Under the pieces are notes generated by a model, which ran no database searches, was not told the origin of the DNA, and worked only from the letters and a program-made list of their open reading frames with translations. The translations under genes and the position numbers were made by a program. Shown here piece by piece: positions 18,109-25,546 of a stretch of 64,000 nt of DNA. Origin of the DNA: an uncultured Clostridia bacterium (GTDB taxonomy: Bacteria; Bacillota; Clostridia; UBA1381); contig CANQDD010000004.1 in NCBI GenBank assembly GCA_947591315.1, positions 59,095 through 123,094 on the forward strand, given 5' to 3'. Each line of letters begins with the position of its first letter. Positions within the stretch are counted from its first letter, which is position 1.

Positions 18109-18462
18109 TTACAGAGCGTTTTGCAGCTTGCGCAGAGCCGCCGCCTCATTTTCTTTCTTTACAAAAATATAATCCGTGTTGTACGTGGAGACCGCGAACA
18201 ATCCTATATTCTCCTCCGCGAGCAATGACGAAATTTTCGCCAGTATGCCGACGAGTGAAAAATCCAGCACGCCTTCTACGCGAAAACCGCGCCAGCCGTC
18301 CTCGCGGGCGACGGTATTTTTCGGCGTGCCGCGCGTCAGGCACACAACGGAATTTTCTTCATCGGTTTTAGCCGTAAAGCAGTATTCCGCCTCAAAATCC
18401 ACCTCCGAAAAATCCGTGACCTTGCATATCGTAAAATCTCCGTCAAGCCTTTTAATCTTCAT
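18109..18462 (-). CDS. ACT-domain protein (COG3603-like)
   Basis: This 117-residue protein has two ACT-like halves. The C-terminal half, with FSLVGILAKISSLLAEENIGLFAVSTYNTDYIFVK, is the usual ACT amino-acid-binding fold; the first half (MKIKRLDGDFTICKV) matches small stand-alone ACT proteins related to aspartate kinase regulatory domains. The ligand is unknown. It is transcribed away from pdxY and ends 5 bp before the promoter of the LytTR regulator gene. Its own start follows AAGGGGG. Confidence 0.85.
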   Translation of the reverse strand: MKIKRLDGDFTICKVTDFSEVDFEAEYCFTAKTDEENSVVCLTRGTPKNTVAREDGWRGFRVEGVLDFSLVGILAKISSLLAEENIGLFAVSTYNTDYIFVKKENEAAALRKLQNAL

Positions 18463-18602
18463 ATCCGTATCCCCCTTTAGCTCGCCGCTTACGCGTACGC
18501 AAAAGAATTATACCATTCCCGCGCGCAAAAAGCAAGACCTGCGCCGCGAAGCGGTTACGGGAACAAAAAAAAGCCTCCGTCAAAGCGGCAGACACTTTGT
18601 TA

Positions 18603-18631
18603 TTGACATATCGGTAAAAATGATGTAGAAT
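18603..18631 (+). promoter_or_regulatory. Promoter of the pyridoxamine kinase gene
   Basis: A consensus TTGACA (18603-18608) is followed after 17 bp by TAGAAT (18626-18631). The ribosome site GGGAG and ATG 18662 follow. Confidence 0.75.
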
Positions 18632-18661
18632 TATTGAGCAATAAACGGGAGTAGAAAATAT

Positions 18662-19501
18662 ATGAAAAGAATAGTATCAATACAAGACATATCATGCTTC
18701 GGAAAATGCTCGCTGACAGCGGCGCTTCCGATAACGTCGGCGATGGGTATAGAGACGTGCGTCATACCGACGGCGGTGCTTTCGACGCACACCGGCACGG
18801 GCTTTGAGGGCTACACGTACCGCGACCTCACGTCCGACATACCGCAGATTTCGGCGCACTGGAAGCGATTAGGGCTCCGCCTCGACGCAATCTGCACCGG
18901 CTACCTCGGCTCTTTCGAGCAGATAAAAATCGTGTCTGACTTCATGGACGATTTCGGCACAGACGACAACCTTATAATCGTCGATCCCGTAATGGGCGAC
19001 AAGGGCGAATACTACAAGGGCTTCAACGATGGCTTCGCGCACGAGATGAAAAAGCTGTGCAAAAAAGCCGACGTGATACTGCCGAACCTCACCGAGGCGG
19101 CTCTGCTTCTGGGCGAGGACTACCTCGGCGACAGCTATGACGAAAAAAGCATAAAGGAGCTTCTCACGCGTCTCGCGGAGCTCGGCTCGGATATAGTCGT
19201 TCTCACGGGCGTGAGCTTCGACAAAAACTCTCAGGGCGTAATGTCCTACAACCGCGTCACCGGCGAATTTTCGTCGTATTTCAGCGACAATATCCCCGGT
19301 TACTTCCATTCCACCGGCGACGTGTTCTCCGCGACGCTTTCCGGCGCGCTCGTAAAGGGCTTTGACATGGGCAGAGCGATAAAAGTCGCGGTCGATTTTA
19401 CCGTCGACTGCATAAAACACACGCTCGGTCACGAAAAAGAGCATTGGTACGGCGTGATGTTCGAGGACTGTATCGGCGATTTGATTGAAATGATAAAGTG
19501 A
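18662..19501 (+). CDS. pdxY: Pyridoxamine/pyridoxal kinase
   Basis: This 279-residue member of the ribokinase-like fold phosphorylates the 5'-hydroxyl of pyridoxal or pyridoxamine in the vitamin B6 salvage pathway. The N-terminus (IVSIQDISCFGKCSLTAALP), the PTAVLSTHTG segment and the GYLGS and VDPVMGDKG motifs are those of the PdxK/PdxY family. The C-terminal STGDVFSATLSGALVKG contains the catalytic aspartate of the ribokinase superfamily. It has its own promoter and appears monocistronic. The choice between PdxY and PdxK naming is not firm. Confidence 0.92.
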   Translation: MKRIVSIQDISCFGKCSLTAALPITSAMGIETCVIPTAVLSTHTGTGFEGYTYRDLTSDIPQISAHWKRLGLRLDAICTGYLGSFEQIKIVSDFMDDFGTDDNLIIVDPVMGDKGEYYKGFNDGFAHEMKKLCKKADVILPNLTEAALLLGEDYLGDSYDEKSIKELLTRLAELGSDIVVLTGVSFDKNSQGVMSYNRVTGEFSSYFSDNIPGYFHSTGDVFSATLSGALVKGFDMGRAIKVAVDFTVDCIKHTLGHEKEHWYGVMFEDCIGDLIEMIK

Positions 19502-19514
19502 GCGTAAGGCTTTA

Positions 19515-20633
19515 TTATTCAAGCACATAAACGACGCAGCTTCTTCTTCCGAAGCCTGCGGCGCCCGACGGGTAGCATAAATCTATCCTGTTGCCCTTTA
19601 TGGCGCCGCCCGTATCCTCCGCACTCGCCACTCCGTAAACCCACGAGCCGTCCGGCGCCGTTACGTATACTGTCGAGCCGAGCGGTATTATATTCGGATC
19701 TACGGCGACAATTCCGTATCTTAACGTATTACCCATCGCGCTTACCGTGTAGCCCGCGTTTTCGCTCGGGCTGTTGCTGTAAGCGGTGGCTGTCATTGTA
19801 TATTTCTTCTTGTATCTGTGTCCGTTGACAGTGCCGCCGTTATCACTCACGCCGGCGCTCTCAGTTCTTTCCTCAGACGTTTTCTGCTCCGGCTGAGCCG
19901 TTCCGCGCGCGATAACCTTACTGCGCGGCTGCTCGGTAACATTTTCACCGAGCGTAGTCCTTTCGGACTCCGCGCCGTTCAGATACGTAACCTTATGCTG
20001 TATTTCCTTTACGCCGTCCTCACCCTCGTCTATCACGACCTCGCTTCCCTGCGGAAGCTCGGGATCGTCGACGTACGTCACGTCACGCGCGATAGCTTCC
20101 GTCGTGGTTTCCTCGGTATGGCTTACCGACACAAGCTCTATCGTGTCGCCGTCCGTCGTGATGCTGTCGTACATTCCGGGCGCGTATCCCGCTTCGACAA
20201 GAGCGTCTGTCGCGTCGGCTTTCGTAACCGTCGCAACGCTCTCTGTGTCACCGACCTTTATCGTCACGCGCTTGCCGCGCGTGAGGACAATATCGTCATT
20301 GTCGCACACAGGCTTGTCCGGCGGAACATTCAGTCTATCGTCCTCGCCGACGTATAACCCGCGGTCCTTCAGCACGTCCTCGACGTTTCCTCCGGTCGTC
20401 ACCACCTTATGCGATTCTTTAAGTCCCGTAAATTCGTTTATCTCCGTTATGGTAACTTCCTTTGCCGAAACACTGTAAACTATGCCGAGAGTGACGCATA
20501 CGACTGTTACCGCAGTGATAAGCGCTATAACGCGCCGACGCGCTCTTGCGCGAATTTTTTTTTGCCGTTTCTTTTCGCGGTTTTCACGCAGCTCTTTCAG
20601 CAGTTCCTTTCTGTTTTCTTCCTTTGTAACCAT
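19515..20633 (-). CDS. yabE: YabE-like cell-wall protein: DUF348, G5 and 3D domains
   Basis: This 372-residue protein has a basic cytoplasmic start, one membrane helix (about 33-52), two DUF348 ubiquitin-like repeats (about 55-165), a G5 domain (about 170-245) and a C-terminal 3D domain (about 275-372). The 3D domain includes the aspartates in VDPNIIPLG, AEDTGGAIKG and NRIDLCY. The arrangement matches Bacillus YabE and related Rpf/Sps-type muralytic factors, whose 3D domain is related to lytic transglycosylases of the MltA type. It is predicted to act in the wall. It is convergent with pdxY, 13 bp apart, and has its own consensus promoter at 20668-20696. Confidence 0.88.
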   Translation of the reverse strand: MVTKEENRKELLKELRENREKKRQKKIRARARRRVIALITAVTVVCVTLGIVYSVSAKEVTITEINEFTGLKESHKVVTTGGNVEDVLKDRGLYVGEDDRLNVPPDKPVCDNDDIVLTRGKRVTIKVGDTESVATVTKADATDALVEAGYAPGMYDSITTDGDTIELVSVSHTEETTTEAIARDVTYVDDPELPQGSEVVIDEGEDGVKEIQHKVTYLNGAESERTTLGENVTEQPRSKVIARGTAQPEQKTSEERTESAGVSDNGGTVNGHRYKKKYTMTATAYSNSPSENAGYTVSAMGNTLRYGIVAVDPNIIPLGSTVYVTAPDGSWVYGVASAEDTGGAIKGNRIDLCYPSGAAGFGRRSCVVYVLE

Positions 20634-20667
20634 AAAAAGTAAGTACTCCTTTCGTTACTTATCACAC

Positions 20668-20696
20668 ATTATAATACAAATTTGTTACATTGTCAA
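20668..20696 (-). promoter_or_regulatory. Promoter of the yabE-like gene
   Basis: On the minus strand, a consensus TTGACA (20696-20691) and TATAAT (20673-20668) are spaced by 17 bp. Confidence 0.8.
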
Positions 20697-20798
20697 TAGT
20701 TTTATTACAATTTTATTACAAATGTTACAATTTTATGATAAGTTTTGCTTTTATATGTTATATTTATATGCGAGTATTTACAAATTATTACAGCAAAT

Positions 20799-20827
20799 TT
20801 GACAAATCGGTTAAATTTGTATATAAT
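20799..20827 (+). promoter_or_regulatory. Promoter of the ArsR-family gene
   Basis: A perfect TTGACA (20799-20804) and TATAAT (20822-20827) have a 17-bp spacer. The -10 directly precedes the tandem octamers at 20830-20853, which suggests that the repressor controls its own transcription. Confidence 0.8.
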
Positions 20828-20829
20828 AT

Positions 20830-20853
20830 ATATGAATATATGAACATATGAAT
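20830..20853 (+). promoter_or_regulatory. Tandem octamer operator candidate (3 x ATATGAAy)
   Basis: Three head-to-tail octamers, ATATGAAT, ATATGAAC and ATATGAAT, follow each other without gaps between the -10 box and the ribosome site. The TGAAC core with A/T flanks is typical of ArsR/SmtB operators, which are usually inverted repeats. Here a direct-repeat reading is the clearest. Confidence 0.55.
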
Positions 20854-20865
20854 GGAGTGGTAAAA

Positions 20866-21210
20866 ATGGATATGTGTCAGTCATGCCAGTATAATATGCA
20901 GGTTATAGAGAAAATAAAAAACCAAGTACCCGACAACGAGCTTACGACAAAGCTTGCCGATATGTTCAAGGTATTCGGCGATAATACAAGAATACGTATA
21001 TTGTGGACGCTTTTTGACAAGGAGATGTGCGTTTACGACATCGCGGAAAAGCTCGACATGAGCCAGTCGGCAATCAGCCACCAGCTTAAAACGCTGCGTC
21101 AGGCGCGGCTCATAAAATCACGCCGCGACGGTAAAAACGCTTTTTACTCCATTGACGACGACCACGTTAAAAAAATAATAGAGCAAATGGTGATCCATGT
21201 GGAGGAATAA
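20866..21210 (+). CDS. ArsR/SmtB-family metal-sensing repressor
   Basis: This 114-residue winged-helix regulator has the recognition helix SQSAISHQLKTLRQARLI and a C-terminal helix with the full alpha-5 zinc-site pattern D-x-H-x10-H-x2-E (the DDH to the final HVEE), as in SmtB, CzrA and NmtR-type sensors. Cysteines near the N-terminus (MCQSC) and in EMCVYDIAEKL resemble the CadC/ArsR alpha-3 site, so a second metal site is possible. ATG 20866 follows GGAGTGG by 6 nt; the upstream in-frame ATG 20848 lies inside the octamer repeats. A MATE exporter gene follows 48 bp downstream. Confidence 0.9.
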   Translation: MDMCQSCQYNMQVIEKIKNQVPDNELTTKLADMFKVFGDNTRIRILWTLFDKEMCVYDIAEKLDMSQSAISHQLKTLRQARLIKSRRDGKNAFYSIDDDHVKKIIEQMVIHVEE

Positions 21211-21258
21211 GCTTAGAGTGACGAATATTGACGATTTTACGTATCGGAGGAATTGACT

Positions 21259-22623
21259 GTGGACAGCAACAAGGAGTTATTTGAAGAAAAACCCGTGAGC
21301 CGCGCTGTGATATATCTCGTCGTGCCGACGGTAATCAGCCAGCTTATCACCGTTATATATAACATGGCGGACACGTTTTTTATAGGTCAGACGGGCGATC
21401 CCAATCAGGTCGCGGCGGCGTCTCTGTGTATGCCGCCTTTTATATTGCTCACCGGCATGGCAAACCTGTTCGGTATCGGCGGCGCGAGCCTTATTTCGCG
21501 CTCCCTCGGCGCGGGTAACAGAAATAAAGCGAAAAACGTATCGGCATTTTGTATCTGGACTGCGGCGGTCATCGCGTTTTTGTACGGAATATTCATTTTT
21601 CTCGGAAGGTCATGGATCCTGCGGGCAGTCGGAGCGGACAACGATACATACGATTTTTGCTGCAGCTACGCTTTCTGGGCTATCACGGTCGGCGCGGTGC
21701 CGACGGTTTTAAGCGCCGCTCTCGCGCATCTTGTGCGCGCGGAGGGTTACGCGAAACAGGCGAGCTTTGGAATAACTATGGGCGGTATTTTGAACATTAT
21801 CCTCGATCCGATTTTTATTTTCCTGTTCCGTCTCGAAATTACAGGCGCGGCAATAGCAACCATGCTGTCCAACCTGACCGCGACAGTATACTTTGCCGTG
21901 TTTATTGTCAAAAAGGGCAGCGCCACCGTGCTGACGCTTGATCCGCGGCATTACACATTGAAAAACAAAATCGCGTCCGAGGTGCTTCTGGTTGGTTTGC
22001 CGAGCTGTATCATGAACATTATGGGCGTGCTTTCAAACGTATGCATGAACCGCCTTATGGTTTCCTACTGCAACGAGGCTGTCGCGGGCATAGGAATAGC
22101 GAAAAAGGTTGACTTGCTCAACTTTGCCGTTGCCACCGGCATATCGCAGGGCGTGATCCCGCTTATCGGCTACAACTATTCATCACGGAACTTTAAGCGC
22201 ATGATGTCGGCGGTAAAGACAACATTCGCCTACAGTTTAATTGTCGCGGTGCTGGGAACGGTTTTTCTGCTCACATGCGCCGCGCCGGTAGTCAAAGCGT
22301 TTATAAGCGATCCGCTCACCGTCGAGTACGGCAGCCTGTTCCAGCGCATTATATGCATTACAGGCCCGTGTATTCCCGTGACGATGATCGTCATTACCAT
22401 TTTCCAATCCGTCGGAAGAAAAGTCGCGCCGCTCATTTTGTCGCTCATGCGTAAGGGCGGACTTGATATTCCGATAATGTTTATCCTGAACAGGCTTATA
22501 GGCGTAAGCGGTATCGCGTGGGCAACTCCCGCCGCGGACTTTCTCGCTATGGTGACGGCTGCCGCGCTGTTTGTGCCGTTTTGGAGAGATCTGAAGCGCA
22601 CGTTAAAAACGGAAAACGCGTAA
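21259..22623 (+). CDS. MATE-family multidrug/cation antiporter
   Basis: This 454-residue membrane protein has about 12 helices in two related MatE halves. Family hallmarks include LVVPTVISQLITVIYNMADTFFIG, GMANLFGIGGASLISRSLG, and the matching second-half stretch GISQGVIPLIGYNYSSRNF. MATE proteins export cationic drugs or metabolites using Na+ or H+ gradients. I chose GTG 21259, 8 nt after CGGAGG; an in-frame TTG at 21253 is too close to the ribosome site. The upstream ArsR-type gene is probably in the same transcript, so the exporter may respond to metal or a related ligand (inference). Confidence 0.9.
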   Translation: MDSNKELFEEKPVSRAVIYLVVPTVISQLITVIYNMADTFFIGQTGDPNQVAAASLCMPPFILLTGMANLFGIGGASLISRSLGAGNRNKAKNVSAFCIWTAAVIAFLYGIFIFLGRSWILRAVGADNDTYDFCCSYAFWAITVGAVPTVLSAALAHLVRAEGYAKQASFGITMGGILNIILDPIFIFLFRLEITGAAIATMLSNLTATVYFAVFIVKKGSATVLTLDPRHYTLKNKIASEVLLVGLPSCIMNIMGVLSNVCMNRLMVSYCNEAVAGIGIAKKVDLLNFAVATGISQGVIPLIGYNYSSRNFKRMMSAVKTTFAYSLIVAVLGTVFLLTCAAPVVKAFISDPLTVEYGSLFQRIICITGPCIPVTMIVITIFQSVGRKVAPLILSLMRKGGLDIPIMFILNRLIGVSGIAWATPAADFLAMVTAAALFVPFWRDLKRTLKTENA

Positions 22624-22726
22624 CATCAAGGCGAAGATGCTTTCGCGCATTTTACCGAATATGTTTTCTGCCGTACGGGATCAACTTGAATATACTTTTA
22701 TTTTTCGGCAAACGATAAAAAAAATG

Positions 22727-22755
22727 TTGCAATGTAAATATTATTTCGGTATAAT
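22727..22755 (+). promoter_or_regulatory. Promoter of the D,D-carboxypeptidase gene
   Basis: TTGCAA (22727-22732) and TATAAT (22750-22755) are separated by 17 bp. The ribosome site TTGGAGGAA and ATG 22798 follow. Confidence 0.75.
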
Positions 22756-22797
22756 AGTTTAATAAGGAAGGTTTATTTTTGGAGGAAATAATTAACG

Positions 22798-24429
22798 ATG
22801 AATAAAAAGCTGATTACTTTTATAATCGCGGCGCTCATAGCGGCAATGTCAGTAATACCCGCCGCAGCCGCGCCGACGGCTTCACCCGCGCCGTCAACCT
22901 CGACGGTCACATCGACCGACGGCACGACGCGCGTCGTTGACGAGGACGGTGAAACAGTTACACCGTCACCCGATACAGACGATGAGGACGAGGACACCGA
23001 TGACGCCTCGGACGACGGGACAAGCCAAACCGCCGCGCCCGAAAGCACCGCCGCTCCGCTCGCGAACGGTATAACGATGGAGGATCCGTCGCTCACTCCG
23101 CCGGACGTCGAGTACGCGAAGTCCGCGCTTTTGATGGACATGCATTCCGGACGCGTGCTTTACAGCAAAAATCTCGACGAGCGCGTGTACCCCGCGAGCA
23201 CGACCAAGATAATGACCGGTATTCTCGCCATTGAAAACGCGAATATGGAGGATACCGTAAGCGCGCCCTACGAGGCGCTTAAGGATATTACGCTCGAGGA
23301 TTCGCAGATGGGTATACTCGTCGGCGAAAATCTGACGGTCGAGCAGCTTATAAAAAGTATGCTCGTATACAGCGCGAACGACAGCGCGAATGTTCTCGCG
23401 GTGCATATAAGCGGCTCGCTTGACAAATTCGTTGATTTGATGAACCAAAAGGCGCAGGAGCTGGGTATGACGAACACGCATTTCGCGAATACCTGCGGTC
23501 TGCACGACGAAAACCACTACACCACCGCGCGCGACCTTGCCATTCTCACAAAATACGCGATGAAGAACGAAACGTTCCGCGATATAGTTAAAATGCCGAT
23601 TTACAAAATTCCCGCGACAAACAAGTACACTATGGAGCGTATTCTCGTCAACACCAACCTTTTTTTGGGAACGTCGCGTTCAAGGTACCATTACTATCCG
23701 CCCGCGATAGGCATTAAAACGGGTCACACCTCGCAGTCGGGCTACTGCCTCGTGTCGGCGGCGGCGTACGAAAATATGGAGTTTCTCGCCATCGTAATGG
23801 GCTGCCCCGACGAGGACGTCGGCGAGCAGGCGTACTCCTACATCGACTCGAAAACGCTGTTTGAGTACGGCTTTAACAATTACAGACATCAGGATATTGT
23901 GAAAAACGGCGATATTGCGGCCGATTCAAAGGTGTATGAGGCGAAGGACGATATGCGCGTAGCCGTCACTGTTGAAAACGATGTGAGCGCGCTTATTCCC
24001 GCCGGCGACAACAGTAAGGATAATATTAAGACTGTCGTTGACCTTCCGGAGCGGATCGATGCGCCGGTCGCGAAGGGCGACGTACTCGGCACGATAAATT
24101 ATTACTATAACGACGTGCCGATAGGCTCGTCGAACCTTATCGCCACGAACGACGTCGCGAGGAATCAGTTTCTGCACGTGTTCCATATAATAATCAGAGT
24201 AATCACAAGTCCGTTCTTCTTCGTGCCGGTGATTATGCTCATATTTATTCTGCTTTACGCGAAGCACCGAAAGAAAAAGAAGGAAAGACAGAAGCGTATA
24301 CAGCAGATACGGAAAAACAGACAGCCCAACGAAACAAATTCCCGCACCCCCGACCGCCGCGCGTCCCGCACCGAGCGTAACCAGCGCGATACAAAGGGTG
24401 AGAATTCACGGTACAGCAGGGATAAGTAG
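22798..24429 (+). CDS. D-alanyl-D-alanine carboxypeptidase (peptidase S11, DacF-like)
   Basis: This 543-residue penicillin-binding protein removes the terminal D-Ala of wall pentapeptides. It has a signal peptide (1-23), an acidic, Thr/Pro-rich spacer (24-90), and the S11 domain with all three active-site motifs: STTK, SAN and KTG (in GIKTGHTSQSGY). A PBP5_C-like domain and a C-terminal membrane helix (FFFVPVIMLIFILLYA) with a long basic tail follow. The stop codon TAG (24427-24429) is the first part of a type C repeat (GTAGGGGCGAAC...), so the gene end is shaped by the repeat. Its role in vegetative wall or spore cortex cannot be separated from sequence. Confidence 0.92.
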   Translation: MNKKLITFIIAALIAAMSVIPAAAAPTASPAPSTSTVTSTDGTTRVVDEDGETVTPSPDTDDEDEDTDDASDDGTSQTAAPESTAAPLANGITMEDPSLTPPDVEYAKSALLMDMHSGRVLYSKNLDERVYPASTTKIMTGILAIENANMEDTVSAPYEALKDITLEDSQMGILVGENLTVEQLIKSMLVYSANDSANVLAVHISGSLDKFVDLMNQKAQELGMTNTHFANTCGLHDENHYTTARDLAILTKYAMKNETFRDIVKMPIYKIPATNKYTMERILVNTNLFLGTSRSRYHYYPPAIGIKTGHTSQSGYCLVSAAAYENMEFLAIVMGCPDEDVGEQAYSYIDSKTLFEYGFNNYRHQDIVKNGDIAADSKVYEAKDDMRVAVTVENDVSALIPAGDNSKDNIKTVVDLPERIDAPVAKGDVLGTINYYYNDVPIGSSNLIATNDVARNQFLHVFHIIIRVITSPFFFVPVIMLIFILLYAKHRKKKKERQKRIQQIRKNRQPNETNSRTPDRRASRTERNQRDTKGENSRYSRDK

Positions 24430-24575
24430 GGGCGAACCGCGTTCGCCCGTCGTTAGCCTCCCTTGTCAAAGGGAGGGGGACCGCCGAAGGCGGTGGAGGG
24501 ATTCATTATGAAAATAGAAAAGGAATCCCCCAGTCACGCTACGCGTGACAGCCCCCTTTAACAAGGGGGCCTTTC
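24427..24575. repeat. Palindromic repeat cluster 1 (modules C and B)
   Basis: A degenerate type C hairpin (24427-24450) joins a full type B element (24451-24575). In B the order is CGTTAG terminus, hairpin CCTCCCTT/AAAGGGAGG, hairpin ACCGCC/GGCGGT, central stem GGAGGGATTC/GGAATCCCCC around a 17-nt A-rich linker, hairpin GTCACGC/GCGTGAC, and hairpin GCCCCCTTT/AAGGGGGC. Similar elements occur at 38228-38350 and inverted at 50414-50540. The cluster lies between convergent dacF-like and miaA genes. Confidence 0.9.
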
Positions 24576-24596
24576 GCACAATATGGATAAATACAA

Positions 24597-24622
24597 CAAC
24601 GACGGCTCACAGAGCCGCCGTT
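24597..24622 (-). terminator. Hairpin downstream of miaA
   Basis: GACGGCTC (24601-24608) and GAGCCGCC (24612-24619) pair with one mismatch and a 3-nt loop just after the miaA stop. The U-run on the minus strand is weak (GTTGTTG). Confidence 0.5.
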
Positions 24623-25546
24623 TTAATTCAAAAAATCATCAACAATCCTTTTCGCCTCGACCGCCGCGTTGTCGGCGCTGATATACCGCACGCGCTTATC
24701 GCGCCTGAACCACGTCATCTGCCGTTTCGCGTAGCGGCGCGAGGACAGCTTTATTATCTCCTTCGTTTCATCGAGCGTCGCCGCGCCGTCGAGGTAGTCC
24801 ATGACCTCCTTGTACCCTATCCCCTGCATCGAGTTAAGCTCACGCGTAAAACCCATTTCGCGCAGACGCTTTACCTCGTCAACAAGTCCCGCGTCAAACA
24901 TCATGTCCACGCGGCGGTTTATGCGGTCATAAAGCGTTTCACGCTCCCACTCGATACACATTATAAGCGGATCGTAGCGGCTTTTTTTACGCTTCGTTTC
25001 CGCCTGGTGCTCGGAGATAGGAACGCCTGTAAGTCGGTAAAACTCGATCGCGCGTATGACGCGCTTTAAATTGTTCGGGTGCAGCCTTTCAGCCGACACG
25101 GGATCAAACTCCCGAAGCATTTCGATAAGATATTCGCCGCCCTTTTCCCCGGCGGTTTTTTTTAATTCCTCACGCAGCGCGTAATCGGTTTCTGCCTCGC
25201 CGAACGTCACATCGTCCGCCACGGAGCTTATATAAAGTCCCGTGCCGCCGCACATTACGGGAATTTTTCCGCGCGACGTTATATCGGCTATGACCTCGTG
25301 CGCGTCACGCGCGTAGTCCGCGACGCTGTAGCTTTCGTCAGGCTCCAAAAAGTCGATAAGGTGGTGCACCGCCGCGGCGCGCTCCTCCTTCGTCGGCTTC
25401 GCCGTGCCGATGTCCATGTACTTGTAAATCTGCATGCTGTCGGCATTTACGATCTCGCCGCCAACGTGTCGCGCAAGCTCTATAGCGAGCGCCGTTTTGC
25501 CCGACGCGGTCGGTCCGGCGACGATTATTAAAGGGATTTCAGACAA
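24623..25546 (-). CDS. miaA: tRNA dimethylallyltransferase
   Basis: This 307-residue enzyme transfers a dimethylallyl group to N6 of A37 in tRNAs that read UNN codons. The P-loop GPTASGKTAL, DSMQIYKYMDIGTAKP and the GGTGLYI segment are diagnostic. The start is TTG 25546, inside the end of mutL (8-nt overlap), with AAGGAG upstream, so translation is likely coupled. MiaA supplies the substrate for MiaB, which is encoded upstream in the same cluster at 30806-32230. Confidence 0.95.
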   Translation of the reverse strand: MSEIPLIIVAGPTASGKTALAIELARHVGGEIVNADSMQIYKYMDIGTAKPTKEERAAAVHHLIDFLEPDESYSVADYARDAHEVIADITSRGKIPVMCGGTGLYISSVADDVTFGEAETDYALREELKKTAGEKGGEYLIEMLREFDPVSAERLHPNNLKRVIRAIEFYRLTGVPISEHQAETKRKKSRYDPLIMCIEWERETLYDRINRRVDMMFDAGLVDEVKRLREMGFTRELNSMQGIGYKEVMDYLDGAATLDETKEIIKLSSRRYAKRQMTWFRRDKRVRYISADNAAVEAKRIVDDFLN

